Positions 27,345-36,012 are shown, numbered from the stretch's first letter. The stretch is DNA of 57,160 bases from Pseudomonadota bacterium (GCA_021805865.1 JAJZDX010000028.1:1-57160), one strand, 5' to 3'. The notes: generated by a model not told the origin, from the sequence alone. Made by a program: numbers and translations.

Positions 27345-28436
27345 ATGGCCGCGACACTCGATCCCGAAGATCTCCTCCTCAACTTCGATCCCGCAGCACC
27401 CCTCAGGCGCTTCCGCGAAGGCGGCCTCGAGGCCGCCTTCGCCTCCCCGGAGGCCTTGCTGCCCTCCCCCATCGCCTGGCCGCGCGGCACCCGTCCCGTG
27501 CCCGAGCCACTCACGCCGGCGCCCGCCGAGGCCGACAGCCTGTGCCGATTTCGCGGTTACGACGCTCTGGTCCTCACCTGGACGGCGGCGGAGGCCTCCA
27601 CCCTCGCCTCGCTCTTGAGTCCCGGATACCCTCTGTCCGCCTGGTACGAGTACCGGCACGGCATCGATCGCTACTTGCCGCTCGTCACGGGAGCACGCGC
27701 GCCGTTCAACGACCCCGACCCGCAGATGCAGCGCTACCACCACAGCCTCGGCCTGTACTTCCCCTGTCGGATCGGGGAGATTCGGGTGCTGCTCTTCAAG
27801 TCCGGGCTGCACCTCGACTACGACGGCCCGGCGGTGCCGCTTCGGCACCTGATCCGCGAACTCGCCGAGACCATCACCCCGAGGGTGCTGATCACCACCG
27901 GCACCGGCGGGGGCATCGGCAGGCAGGTGAAGCTGGGCGATGTCTTCATCGCGGGCACCGTGCGCTTCGACTGCCGGACCCAGTTCAAGGCCGAGCCCTG
28001 GGCCACCGCCCGCTACGCGGCCGCTGATTTGCCGCAAGGCGCGCTCAGGGCCATCGCTCCGCGCCTGACGGGCGTGAACGCCAGCCGCATTCCCAGTGCG
28101 CGGACCCGGCCGCATATTTTCTCCGGTCTCACGGAGACGGTGGTCACGACGGACTTCTTCGCGTTCGACGATTCCACCGATCATTTCGCACTGCAGGGGC
28201 TCGGCCGCGCGTGCGACATGGGGGACGCCATGGTCGCCAACGCGCTGCAGGACTTTCCCGACATCAAATGGTATTCGATCCGCAACGCCTCCGAACCGCA
28301 GATCCAGAATCCCACCCACGACATCGGCCAGGCGGCCCGCGAGGCCGCGCAGATCTACTCGAAGTACGGCGCCCTCACCACCGCAGCGAGCGTCATTGCG
28401 ACCTGGGCGATCATCCGCACCGCCACGGGCGTTTGA
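27345..28436 (+). CDS. Nucleoside phosphorylase-superfamily protein (PNP/MTAN-like), function unassigned
   Basis: A 363-residue protein whose second half looks like a PNP_UDP_1 fold: VLITTGTGGGIGRQVKLGDVFIAGTVRFD resembles the phosphate/ribose-binding core, and later CDMGDAMVANAL and FDDSTDHFALQG resemble the purine-site region. The first 110 residues (from LDPEDLLLNFDPAAPLRRF) are an N-terminal extension I do not recognise, although YDALVLTWTAAEASTLASLL already belongs to the fold. The family cleaves or phosphorolyses nucleosides; AMP nucleosidase and MTA/SAH nucleosidase are alternatives. ATG 27345 is chosen (AGGA at 27331-27334); an in-frame ATG at 27273 would add 24 residues. A nine-C tract begins ten bases after the stop. 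Confidence 0.7.
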   Translation: MAATLDPEDLLLNFDPAAPLRRFREGGLEAAFASPEALLPSPIAWPRGTRPVPEPLTPAPAEADSLCRFRGYDALVLTWTAAEASTLASLLSPGYPLSAWYEYRHGIDRYLPLVTGARAPFNDPDPQMQRYHHSLGLYFPCRIGEIRVLLFKSGLHLDYDGPAVPLRHLIRELAETITPRVLITTGTGGGIGRQVKLGDVFIAGTVRFDCRTQFKAEPWATARYAAADLPQGALRAIAPRLTGVNASRIPSARTRPHIFSGLTETVVTTDFFAFDDSTDHFALQGLGRACDMGDAMVANALQDFPDIKWYSIRNASEPQIQNPTHDIGQAAREAAQIYSKYGALTTAASVIATWAIIRTATGV

Positions 28437-28446
28437 CGGCGGATCG

Positions 28447-28455
28447 CCCCCCCCC
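28447..28455. repeat. C9 homopolymer after the nucleoside phosphorylase-like gene
   Basis: Nine C start ten bases after the TGA of the upstream gene and 11 bases before the stop of a convergent SDR remnant. It is one of several G/C homopolymers in non-coding spots of this window. Confidence 0.8.
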
Positions 28456-28465
28456 GGTCGAGGCC

Positions 28466-28618
28466 TCAGACATCGATCCGCGACGCCAGGCGATGCGCCT
28501 GCAAGGGAGCAAAGCCCTGCGCCACCGGCATGAGCTTCACGAGGTTGACGTTCACGTGCGCGTGCGCGGGCCTCGATGCGATCGAGACCACGGTGTCGGC
28601 CATGCCTTCGGCCAGCAA
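28466..28618 (-). pseudogene. C-terminal remnant of a YdfG-type short-chain dehydrogenase
   Basis: About 50 codons on the minus strand read LLAEGMADTVVSIASRPAH, then HVNVNLVKLMPVAQGFAPLQ, ending at TGA (28466-28468). This closely resembles the C-terminus of E. coli YdfG-like SDRs (PEDVSEAV, PAHVNINTLEMMPVTQSY as I recall it). The Rossmann fold and catalytic Ser-Tyr-Lys part are absent: upstream codons in the same frame up to 28852 do not look SDR-like. An extra Ala-His dipeptide (PAHAHVNVN) may be a small duplication. It is most likely a deletion remnant between the nucleoside phosphorylase-like gene and the MocR regulator. The remaining 28619-28890 shows no gene. Confidence 0.5.
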
Positions 28619-28890
28619 CCGCTCGGCCGTCGCGGTCCGCTGGCGCCTGCCCGAGTCGGTGTCGGCCTGCGCGCACCTCATCGCATGCCAACTCGATTCC
28701 GTTGATCCGTGCACTGCGCATTGAGCCCTCACGCGCTGAAGTGTGGTGGTGCGCGCCGACCCTCGCCTCGTGCGCGCGAAGACGATGGCAGGAGGTACCT
28801 CACCATAACAGTCGCAGAAATGGCACAATGGAGGCAGAACAGTCACGGTCAAGCCGCCCCCTTCGGCCCGGATGCTCTCAAGGACCGCGA

Positions 28891-30354
28891 ATGCAAGCTA
28901 CGCGCCGAGACACAGCCGTCGCGCAGGACAGCCCCTACCGATACCAGGAGCTCGCGGACTTCATCACCCGTCTCGTCGAAAGTGCCACGCTGCTGCCCGG
29001 ATCGCGGGCCCCGTCGCTGCGCCAGATCAGCCGCGAGCGCGGCACGAGCCTCGCCACCGCGCTCAAGGCCTACCGGCTTCTGGAGGATCGAGGCGTCCTC
29101 GAGGCGCGTCCGCAATCGGGCTTCTACGTGGCAGGAAACACGCGTGCCCGGCTCGAGGCGCCGGCAATCTCGAAGCCTCCATCGTCGCCGCGCACGGTGT
29201 CGCTTTCGTCCGTCGTGCTGCGGCTTTTCGAATACGCCTCCGATCCGAGCCTCGTGCCGCTCGGTTGCGCCGTTCCAAGCCCCGACCTGCTCGCCGCAGG
29301 GAGGCTGGATCGGCTTCTGGCCAAGGCGGCTCGCAACCGCGGGGTCGAGCGCAACCGCTACACGGTCCCAAAAGGTGACCGGGTGCTGCGAGTCGAGCTG
29401 GCGCGGCGTGCGCCGCGCTGGGGCGGGACACTCTCTCCGGAGGATCTCGTCCTCACCTGTGGCTGCACCGAGGCGCTGACACTTGCCTTACAGGCGCTCT
29501 CACGGCCGGGTGACACCATCGCAATCGAGTCGCCCACCTACTTCGGACTCCTGCACACGATCGAGGTGCTCAACCTCAAGGCCCTCGAGCTGCCCACCGA
29601 TCCGCTCTCCGGCGTCGACCCCGAGGCGCTCGAGCAGGCGCTGCAGACCCGCTCCGTCACGGCGTGCCTGTTCTCCTCGAGCTTCAACAACCCGTTGGGC
29701 TGCACACCGTCGGACGAGCGCAAGCTCGAGCTGCTGCGCCTGCTTGGGAAGCACCGGGTGCCGCTGATCGAAGACGACATCTACGGCGACATCTTCTTCG
29801 GGCAGCGCCGACCGACCCCATTCAACGCCCTGGATCCGGCAGCCGACGTCATCTATTGCAGCTCGTTCTCCAAAACCGTGGCGCCCGGCTACCGCACCGG
29901 ATGGATCGCGCCCGGAAGGCACATGCAGCGCGTCCTCGAGCGCAAGATGGCCTTCACACTGAGCGGTCTGCCGCTGCCGCAGAGCGCGCTCGCCGAGTAC
30001 CTGGCCTCGGGCGGATACGACCGGCACCTGCGCCGCATTCGAGCCATATTCCGTGACAACCTCGAGCGCATGAGCCAGGCGGTCGGCCGCTTCTTTCCCC
30101 AGGGCACGCGCGTCAGCCGGCCCTCGGGCGGGTTCGTGCTCTGGGTGGAGCTGCCGAAGCGGATCGATACCCGCGAGCTCTTTGGCCTCGCCCTGGAGCA
30201 CGGCATCTGCTTCGCACCCGGCGACGTCTTCTCTTCGACCAAGCGCTACGGCCACTGCATGCGGCTCAGCTGCGGCACGCCATGGAGCGCGGGCATCGAG
30301 CGGGCACTGGAGACGCTCGGACACCTGGTGCGCGACGCGCTCGAGGCCCGATAG
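28891..30354 (+). CDS. MocR/PdxR-type GntR-family regulator with aminotransferase domain
   Basis: A 487-residue regulator. Residues 18-90 form a GntR winged HTH (YQELADFITRLVESATLLPGSRAPSLRQISRERGTS, then VLEARPQSGFYV). Residues 120-487 form a class-I aminotransferase-like domain with the PLP Lys in YCSSFSKTVAPGYRTGW, ESPTYFGLL, SSFNNPLGCTPSDERK and the substrate-carboxylate Arg near MRLSCGTPWS. Such proteins sense PLP or amino-acid adducts and usually control a nearby gene. No intact divergent partner remains; an SDR remnant lies upstream. ATG 28891 is chosen with AAGGA 6 bases upstream; the frame extends to 28576 and an ATG at 28828 is an alternative. Confidence 0.92.
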   Translation: MQATRRDTAVAQDSPYRYQELADFITRLVESATLLPGSRAPSLRQISRERGTSLATALKAYRLLEDRGVLEARPQSGFYVAGNTRARLEAPAISKPPSSPRTVSLSSVVLRLFEYASDPSLVPLGCAVPSPDLLAAGRLDRLLAKAARNRGVERNRYTVPKGDRVLRVELARRAPRWGGTLSPEDLVLTCGCTEALTLALQALSRPGDTIAIESPTYFGLLHTIEVLNLKALELPTDPLSGVDPEALEQALQTRSVTACLFSSSFNNPLGCTPSDERKLELLRLLGKHRVPLIEDDIYGDIFFGQRRPTPFNALDPAADVIYCSSFSKTVAPGYRTGWIAPGRHMQRVLERKMAFTLSGLPLPQSALAEYLASGGYDRHLRRIRAIFRDNLERMSQAVGRFFPQGTRVSRPSGGFVLWVELPKRIDTRELFGLALEHGICFAPGDVFSSTKRYGHCMRLSCGTPWSAGIERALETLGHLVRDALEAR

Positions 30355-30531
30355 AGCCGCCAGGCGCCCGCCACCCCTCACCGATCCGCGCATCGAGCAG
30401 GCGGCGGCGCAGCAGGCCTTGAGATGCGCGGTTCTCCGCACCGCCGTCGGGCGCCGCCTGACCCTCCTGCCGGCTTGCGGCGGCTTTGCGCGCCAGGCAT
30501 GCTTTCCCGCTGACACCAGTCGGGGCATCCG

Positions 30532-31176
30532 ATGCGCACGGCGGACCTTTTCGACACCTCGCTCGCGGATGCGCTCCGCGGCTCGGGTCTGACCGTTCTG
30601 CCGCGCTTCGCCCTGTCCTTCGAGCAGGGGCTGCTCGAGGAAGTCGGGCGGGTGGCGCGAGAGGCGCCGTTTCGACACATGATGACACCGGGCGGGCAGC
30701 CGATGTCGGTGGCGATGACGAACTGCGGCACGGCCGGGTGGGTGACCGACCGCTCGGGCTATCGCTACGAGCCGCTCGATCCGCAGAGCGCGCGGCCCTG
30801 GCCGACGATGCCGCACGCCTTCGCGAGCCTTGCGGGGCAGGCCGCCGCGCGGGCCGGCTTCGGCACCTTCGAGCCGGACGCCTGCCTGATCAACTGCTAC
30901 GTTCCGGGAGCGCGGATGTCGCTGCACCAGGATCGCGACGAGCGTGACTTCGGAGAGCCGATCGTTTCGGTCTCTCTCGGTCTGACTGCCACCTTCCTCT
31001 GGGGAGGTGCGAGGCGCGCCGATAGGCCGCTACGCATTCCCCTATCGCACGGCGATGTCGTGGTCTGGGGTGGACCTGGACGTCTGATGTTCCATGGCGT
31101 TGCGCCGCTGCCCGACGGTTGGCACGAGAGGCTCGGCCGCAGGCGGATCAATCTCACCCTCCGCCGCGCGCTGTGA
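30532..31176 (+). CDS. alkB: DNA oxidative demethylase AlkB
   Basis: A 2-oxoglutarate/Fe(II) dioxygenase of 214 residues that repairs N1-methyladenine and N3-methylcytosine in DNA. Iron ligands are visible in SLHQDRDE (His and Asp) and FHGVAPLPDG (second His), with the 2-oxoglutarate Arg in RINLTLRR. TNCGTAGWVTDRSGYRYEPLDPQ is the AlkB substrate-binding region, and LINCYVPGARMSLHQD is a strong signature. It is 71 bases upstream of a second 2OG-Fe(II) oxygenase on the same strand, suggesting co-expression. No Ada or AlkA gene is adjacent in the window. Confidence 0.95.
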   Translation: MRTADLFDTSLADALRGSGLTVLPRFALSFEQGLLEEVGRVAREAPFRHMMTPGGQPMSVAMTNCGTAGWVTDRSGYRYEPLDPQSARPWPTMPHAFASLAGQAAARAGFGTFEPDACLINCYVPGARMSLHQDRDERDFGEPIVSVSLGLTATFLWGGARRADRPLRIPLSHGDVVVWGGPGRLMFHGVAPLPDGWHERLGRRRINLTLRRAL

Positions 31177-31247
31177 GCTGGATGCGCAATGAGCCCCGGC
31201 TCGCCCGGGCTGAGGATGTCAGGCGATCGTTCTGAGCAGGAGCAAGA

Positions 31248-31970
31248 GTGCCGCTCGAGGCTTCGGAAACAAGAGACCAATTGACCCGGGTGCACTGGAC
31301 TGCCGTCGCCGCCGAGCTCGATTCACGCGGCTGCGCCGTACTGCCCGGCCTGCTCGCCCCTGTCGAGTGCCAAGCGCTGGCCGCGCTCTACCCCGAGGAC
31401 AACCGGTTCCGCAGCCGCGTCGTCATGAGCCGCCACGGCTTCGGCCGCGGGGAATACAAATACTTCGACTACCCTCTGCCCGCGCGCATCCAGGAGCTCC
31501 GCAGCGCGCTCTACCCGCGGCTGGCACCGATCGCCAACGAGTGGAACAGGCGCCTGGGCAACCGTGTGGCCTATCCGGCGGATCTCGACATGTTCCTGGA
31601 ACAATGTCATGCCGCCGGACAGACACGGCCCACGCCGCTTCTGCTGCAATACGGGCCGGAGGACTACAACTGCCTGCACCAGGACGTCTATGGCGAGCGG
31701 GTCTTCCCGCTGCAGCTCACGGTCCTGCTCTCGCAGCCCGGCCGGGATTTCAGCGGCGGAGAGTTCGTGCTCACCGAGCAGCGCCCGCGCAGCCAGGCGC
31801 GCGCCGAGGTGGTGCCGCTCGCCCAGGGCGATGGCGTCGTATTCGCCGTGCAGCATCGCCCCGCGAGCGGCACCAGAGGCGACTATCGCGTCAGCCTCCG
31901 GCACGGGGTCAGCCGCGTGCGCCGCGGGCGGCGCCACACGCTCGGCATCCTCTTCCACGATGCGGCCTGA
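31248..31970 (+). CDS. 2OG-Fe(II) oxygenase family protein (alkylation-repair-associated type)
   Basis: A 240-residue dioxygenase. The iron-binding His and Asp lie in NCLHQDVYGERVFPLQLTVLLSQP (about residues 142-165), with a later His in VFAVQHRP and an Arg in DYRVSLRHGVSRVRRG. GGEFVLTEQRPRSQARAEVVPL is a typical jelly-roll segment of this prokaryotic oxygenase family. The start is GTG 31248 with AGGAG 5 bases upstream. Proteins of this type are often encoded beside ada or alkB, and here it follows alkB; a role in alkylation damage or nucleic-acid demethylation is inferred. The substrate is not known. Confidence 0.85.
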   Translation: MPLEASETRDQLTRVHWTAVAAELDSRGCAVLPGLLAPVECQALAALYPEDNRFRSRVVMSRHGFGRGEYKYFDYPLPARIQELRSALYPRLAPIANEWNRRLGNRVAYPADLDMFLEQCHAAGQTRPTPLLLQYGPEDYNCLHQDVYGERVFPLQLTVLLSQPGRDFSGGEFVLTEQRPRSQARAEVVPLAQGDGVVFAVQHRPASGTRGDYRVSLRHGVSRVRRGRRHTLGILFHDAA

Positions 31971-31990
31971 GAGGCACCGTCCTCCAACAG

Positions 31991-32794
31991 TCAGCGCCCG
32001 CCGCTCACCGTCAGGATGCTGCCCGTGACATAGGATGCAGCGCACGACAGCAGCCAGATCACCGCCTCGCCAACCTCTTCGGCCGTGCCGGCCCGTCCCA
32101 TGGGAATGCGGCTCGCCAGCCTCGAGAGCCTGCCGGGATCACCGGCGGCGGCGTGGATGTCGGTCTCGATGAGGCCGGGCGCCACCGCGTTCACCCGAAT
32201 GCCCTCGCCTGCGACTTCGCTCGCCAGGCCGATCGTGAACGTGTTCACCGCCCCCTTGGACGCCGCGTAGTGCACCCATTCGCCAGGCGAGCCGAGTTCG
32301 GCGGCGCGCGATGAGACGTTGACGATCGCACCGCCCCGGCCGCCGTGCTTGAGCGAGAGCCGCCGCACCGCCTCGCGGGCGCAGAGGATGGTTCCCGTCA
32401 CGTTCACCGCCCAAAGCCGCTCCAGCATGCCGGCAGTCACGGCGTCCACCCTCGAGAAGCCGCCCGTGATGCCGGCATTGTTCACAAGCGCACTCAACGG
32501 CCCGAAAAGCCTGTCGACTTGCTCGAAAAGACTCAGAACGTCGGACTCGCGCGCCACGTCCGCGCGGACAGCGGCTGCGCGGCCGCCGCGCGACCGGATG
32601 TCCTCGACCAGCGCGCCGGCAGCTCTCTCATCGGACACGAAGTTCACGATGACCGCATAGCCGTGCGCCGCGGCCAGCCGGGAGATGGCGGCGCCGATCC
32701 CGCGGCTTCCGCCCGTCACGAGCAGCGCACCTCGATCTGCCTCATCCGCGAGCACACTCGGCCTCCCGCGCCGCGGCGGCGCGACTGCACTCAT
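31991..32794 (-). CDS. Short-chain dehydrogenase/reductase (SDR) with FabG-like fold
   Basis: A classical SDR of 267 residues. The NAD(P) loop is LLVTGGSRGIGAAISRLAA (about residues 24-42), NNAG is in LSALVNNAGITGG, the catalytic Ser in VNVSSRAAE, and Tyr-x3-Lys in VHYAASKGAVN. The C-terminal YVTGSILTVSGGR is standard. The first 22 residues are a Pro/Arg-rich extension. The substrate is unknown; a glucose dehydrogenase- or FabG-like oxidoreductase is possible. It is convergent with the 2OG oxygenase (20 bases between stops) and follows the GNAT gene by 26 bases, so the two may be co-transcribed. Confidence 0.9.
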   Translation of the reverse strand: MSAVAPPRRGRPSVLADEADRGALLVTGGSRGIGAAISRLAAAHGYAVIVNFVSDERAAGALVEDIRSRGGRAAAVRADVARESDVLSLFEQVDRLFGPLSALVNNAGITGGFSRVDAVTAGMLERLWAVNVTGTILCAREAVRRLSLKHGGRGGAIVNVSSRAAELGSPGEWVHYAASKGAVNTFTIGLASEVAGEGIRVNAVAPGLIETDIHAAAGDPGRLSRLASRIPMGRAGTAEEVGEAVIWLLSCAASYVTGSILTVSGGR

Positions 32795-32820
32795 CCGGTG
32801 CCGGAAGCGGTCCGGTCAAC

Positions 32821-33225
32821 TCAGCGTGACCTCGGCACCGTCCAGCACGAGGGGCGCTGCTGCATGCCGATCTTCGGGTAGTACTCCTCGGCGGCGGGTG
32901 CGGCGATAAGAATCAACATGGTCTCCTCGCCTGCGCCTCGGTGCGTCTCCGCGATCAGCCGCTTGCCGATGCCCCGGCGCTGGTAGGCCGCGTCCACCGC
33001 CAGATCGGACAGGTAGCAACAGAACGAGAAGTCGGTGATCGCGCGCGAGATGCCCACCAGCCGCTCCCCATCGCGGGCGGTGAGGATGAGACTGGCCTTG
33101 CGAAGCATGCGCTCGAGCCGCTCGAGATCGCCCACGGGGCGCATCTCCCCGAGCGTCGATGCGATCAGGACCGCCCGGAATTCCTCTGCGGAAAGGCCGG
33201 GCTCGAGAGCGTACGCAATGGACAT
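32821..33225 (-). CDS. GNAT-family N-acetyltransferase
   Basis: A 134-residue acetyltransferase. The acetyl-CoA pyrophosphate-binding motif is AYQRRGIGKRLIAET (about residues 78-92), preceded by the beta-strand CCYLSDLAVDA and followed by MLILIAAPAAEEYYPKIGM, typical of this family including the Tyr-x-x-x-Gly region. It is the size of small YhbS/PaiA-like GNATs. ATG 33225 has GAGGA 9 bases upstream. The substrate is unknown. The frame is open to 33735, but the upstream part is low-complexity and not GNAT-like. Confidence 0.86.
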   Translation of the reverse strand: MSIAYALEPGLSAEEFRAVLIASTLGEMRPVGDLERLERMLRKASLILTARDGERLVGISRAITDFSFCCYLSDLAVDAAYQRRGIGKRLIAETHRGAGEETMLILIAAPAAEEYYPKIGMQQRPSCWTVPRSR

Positions 33226-33481
33226 GAAGGCAGTTCCTCGCTTGCAGGCCGCACCCGCGTATCTTGCCACAATCCTCCCAGCCGGCTCCTGCGCCCCATC
33301 GGCACGTGCGCCGCGGCTTGGTGCGCGCGCTCCTGCCCCGCGCGCGGCAATCGGCCCGGCGACCGTGTCGTGTGCTCGATGTTGGAAATCGTGGCGCCCG
33401 AACGCAGCGGCCGCGCCGCTTCCCCTCTCACCGGCGCCCCGGCGCGCGCGGGATTCACTGCGGGGGGGGGAAGTTGCCGCA
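33226..33481. other. Spacer between the GNAT and GlgX genes with a G9 tract
   Basis: No gene is supported here. It is GC-rich, with runs of alternating CG (33342-33360 and 33441-33450), and contains nine G at 33462-33470, eleven bases past the stop of the glgX gene (stop codon 33482-33484), reading as C9 on that gene's coding strand. Confidence 0.5.
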
Positions 33482-35578
33482 TCAGGCGCGGTGCTGCGCC
33501 GCCGGCTCTGCACCCGAGGGTGCGAGAAGCACCACGACCGAGCGCGGCTGAACCACGAGGGAGGCGCAAGTGACGAGCGGGGCGGTGGCATCGAGGCGGA
33601 TGTCCTCCGGCGCCGCCAGGTAGGTATCCACGCACCGCCGCCAGCACCGCGAGCCCTCGCAGTGCGGCAATTCGAACTGAAGCGATTCCCAGTAGGCGTT
33701 GACGATGAGATAGCTCTCGAGATCGGTGCCCTCATACCCGATGCGTGCCGCGAGGCTATGGGACTGCTCGCCCCAGTCAGGCTCGTGAGGGCGCACGCCG
33801 TGCCACTCCATCATCCGGGGCACGAGCGGCACCGCAGCGGCTCCGAGCACGCTGCCCTCGGAGAGACGGCCCGCCCGCAAGGCAATGAGTCCGCGCACGA
33901 ACCGGTGAATCTCAGGAAAATTTCCGATGGCCTCCCAATCGAGCCCGGCCGCCGGCTCCCCCAGACAGTAGCCGTTATTGTTACCGCGCTGCGTGCGGCG
34001 AGCCTCATCGCCCATGAGCAGCATCGGCATGCCCGTTGCAAGCAGTGTCACGACGAAAAAATTCTTGATTTGCCGCGTACGCAGCTCGTTGACCGCCGCA
34101 TCCTCGCTCGGTCCCTCGATTCCGCAGTTCCAGCTGTGATTCTCATCCGCCCCGTCGCGATTGCCCTCGCGATTGTCCTCGTTGTGCTTGCAGTTGTAGG
34201 AAACCAGGTCATTCAGCGTGAACCCGTCATGACTCGTGACGAAATTGACGCTGCCGACCGAGGCGCACAGCTGCACCGGATAGATATCCGGGCTGCCGGC
34301 GAGGCGGCTCGCCATGCTCCGTACCGCCCCGTCATCGCTCTTCAGGAATCGCCGCACGTCGTCCCGGAATCGTCCGTTCCATTCCGACCACCCGTGGCCG
34401 GCAAAGCGTCCGAGACCGTCGAGCCCGGCGGCATCCCAGGCTTCGGCGATGAGCTTGACGTTCTTGAGTATCGGATCGGAGTTTATCGCCCGCAATATCG
34501 GGGAGTACGCTTCGGGCTTTCCCTCCCCGTCCCGCAAGAGCACGGCGGCCAGATCGAAACGAAAGCCGTCGACGTGCATCTCGCCGGCCCAGAAGCGCAG
34601 ACTGTCGAGAATCAACCGAAGAACCACCGGGGAATTCACATTCAGTGTGTTCCCGCACCCGCTGTAGTCCACGTAGTCGCCGTTCCCGTCCAGCAGGTAA
34701 TACACCTCGTTCGCAAGGCCCCTGAAGCCGATCGTCGGCCCCAACGCATCCTCTTCGGCCGAATGGTTGTACACGACGTCGAGAATGACTTCGATGCCCG
34801 CCCGATGAAGCGCCCGGGTCATGTCGCGGAACTCCTCGAGAGCCGCGACCGGGCCCCGCCTCGAGCCGTAGCGCTCGTGCGGTGCGAAGAACGAGAGCGG
34901 CTGGTAGCCCCACACGTTTCGCAATCCCTGCGGCGCCGCCTGCTCGTCGAACGCAAACACCGGCATCAGCTCGACGGCGGTGATCCCGAGGTCCACGAGA
35001 TAGGGGATCCTCTCCATGACTCCCGCGAACGTCCCGCGCAGTTCCGGGGCGAGCGGGCTGCTCGGATGTCCCGTGAACTGGCCGACGTGCATCTCGTAAA
35101 TGATGGATTTCTCACGAGGAACGCGCGGCGCCCGATCACCCGCCCAATCGTAGGTGCCCCAATCGACGACGACGCTGCGCAAGGCTGTCGCAACATTTCC
35201 CCCGGGCCTGCGGTCGATGTCCCGGCTGCGCTCGCATGGCGTCGCGATGGCTCGCGCGTACGGATCCAACAGCATTTTCTCGCGATCGAAGCGCAAGCCC
35301 TTGCGCGGCGCGAGGGGCCCCTCGACACGATAGCCGTATGCCTGCCCGGCGCCGATACCGCCAACGAAGCCCCGCCAATGGTGAGGCGAAGGACCTGGCG
35401 ATCGCTCGAGATCGATCACCATCGAGGGGCGCTCGTCAGTCGGGCGCTCGAACAGAAGGAGCTCGACGCGATCCCCGGTCGAGAAGACACCGAAGTGAAC
35501 TCCGGCTGCGGTAACCGTTGAGCCTAATGCGGGCTCGGGTCCCGCGAGCGCCGGAGCGCTTTGCGCTTGGGACGTCAG
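33482..35578 (-). CDS. glgX: Glycogen debranching enzyme / isoamylase (GlgX/TreX-type GH13), CTG start
   Basis: A glycoside hydrolase family 13 debranching enzyme of 698 residues that hydrolyses alpha-1,6 branches of glycogen. With the start at CTG 35578, residues 15-110 form the N-terminal CBM48-like domain (LGSTVTAAGVHFGVFSTGDR, QAYGYRVEGP). The GH13 core shows DVVYNHSAE, the nucleophile Asp in VDGFRFDLA, the acid Glu in LIAEAWDAAG and the transition-state His-Asp in TSHDGFTLNDL. The first conventional in-frame start is ATG 35422, which would remove half of the conserved N-terminal domain. Between the in-frame TAG at 35588 and that ATG there is no ATG, GTG or TTG, but GGAGG stands 5-6 bases before the CTG. 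No other glycogen gene is near. 4-alpha-glucanotransferase activity is an alternative. Confidence 0.85.
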   Translation of the reverse strand: MTSQAQSAPALAGPEPALGSTVTAAGVHFGVFSTGDRVELLLFERPTDERPSMVIDLERSPGPSPHHWRGFVGGIGAGQAYGYRVEGPLAPRKGLRFDREKMLLDPYARAIATPCERSRDIDRRPGGNVATALRSVVVDWGTYDWAGDRAPRVPREKSIIYEMHVGQFTGHPSSPLAPELRGTFAGVMERIPYLVDLGITAVELMPVFAFDEQAAPQGLRNVWGYQPLSFFAPHERYGSRRGPVAALEEFRDMTRALHRAGIEVILDVVYNHSAEEDALGPTIGFRGLANEVYYLLDGNGDYVDYSGCGNTLNVNSPVVLRLILDSLRFWAGEMHVDGFRFDLAAVLLRDGEGKPEAYSPILRAINSDPILKNVKLIAEAWDAAGLDGLGRFAGHGWSEWNGRFRDDVRRFLKSDDGAVRSMASRLAGSPDIYPVQLCASVGSVNFVTSHDGFTLNDLVSYNCKHNEDNREGNRDGADENHSWNCGIEGPSEDAAVNELRTRQIKNFFVVTLLATGMPMLLMGDEARRTQRGNNNGYCLGEPAAGLDWEAIGNFPEIHRFVRGLIALRAGRLSEGSVLGAAAVPLVPRMMEWHGVRPHEPDWGEQSHSLAARIGYEGTDLESYLIVNAYWESLQFELPHCEGSRCWRRCVDTYLAAPEDIRLDATAPLVTCASLVVQPRSVVVLLAPSGAEPAAQHRA

Positions 35579-36012
35579 GGCTCCCTCCTACCCGTGAATT
35601 CCACGGCCTGGCCTGCGTACACCTCAGGATGTTCGCACAGAGTGCGCGCTGCTGCGCGTCAATCCGGGCGATGCCTCGCAAGAGGGCCTCGAGCCGATCC
35701 GCGCCAGCCAATGCCGCACGTACCGGCCCTCCCCCCCCCCCGTGCATTGCGGGGAGTCTCGCTCACGCTCGTAGCTGCGGATCATTGCACGGTACACGAC
35801 CATGCCCGGCCCGGACCGGGTCAACTGCGGCCGCCGGCTGTGCCCTCACGGAACGGTCCGGCTCGAGGCACCATGCGGGCGGGGACCCGAAGATCCGCGG
35901 GCCGCCGGAGGGGCACGCGAGGCGGAAGCTCCCGGCGGAACCGGCTTGAGCTTGACGGCTTTTCGGGGGAGACTGCCCGCGACGGGCATTACAGACCGCC
36001 GCTCTCGCACCC
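35579..36012. other. 434-base region without a supported gene
   Basis: This lies between the divergent glgX and marC genes. All open frames across it have Arg/Pro/Ala-rich composition typical of GC-driven spurious frames and show no family motif. It contains eleven C at 35731-35741. Promoters for both flanking genes should lie here, but I saw no convincing hexamers. Confidence 0.5.
35731..35741. repeat. C11 homopolymer
   Basis: Eleven consecutive C in the non-coding space between glgX and marC. It is long for a random run even in GC-rich DNA and joins the set of intergenic G/C tracts in this window. Confidence 0.85.

Noticed and set aside
28787..28800. Perfect AGGAGGT Shine-Dalgarno-like sequence upstream of the MocR gene
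   Set aside because: No ATG, GTG or TTG follows within a useful distance (only ATA), and no coding frame begins there.
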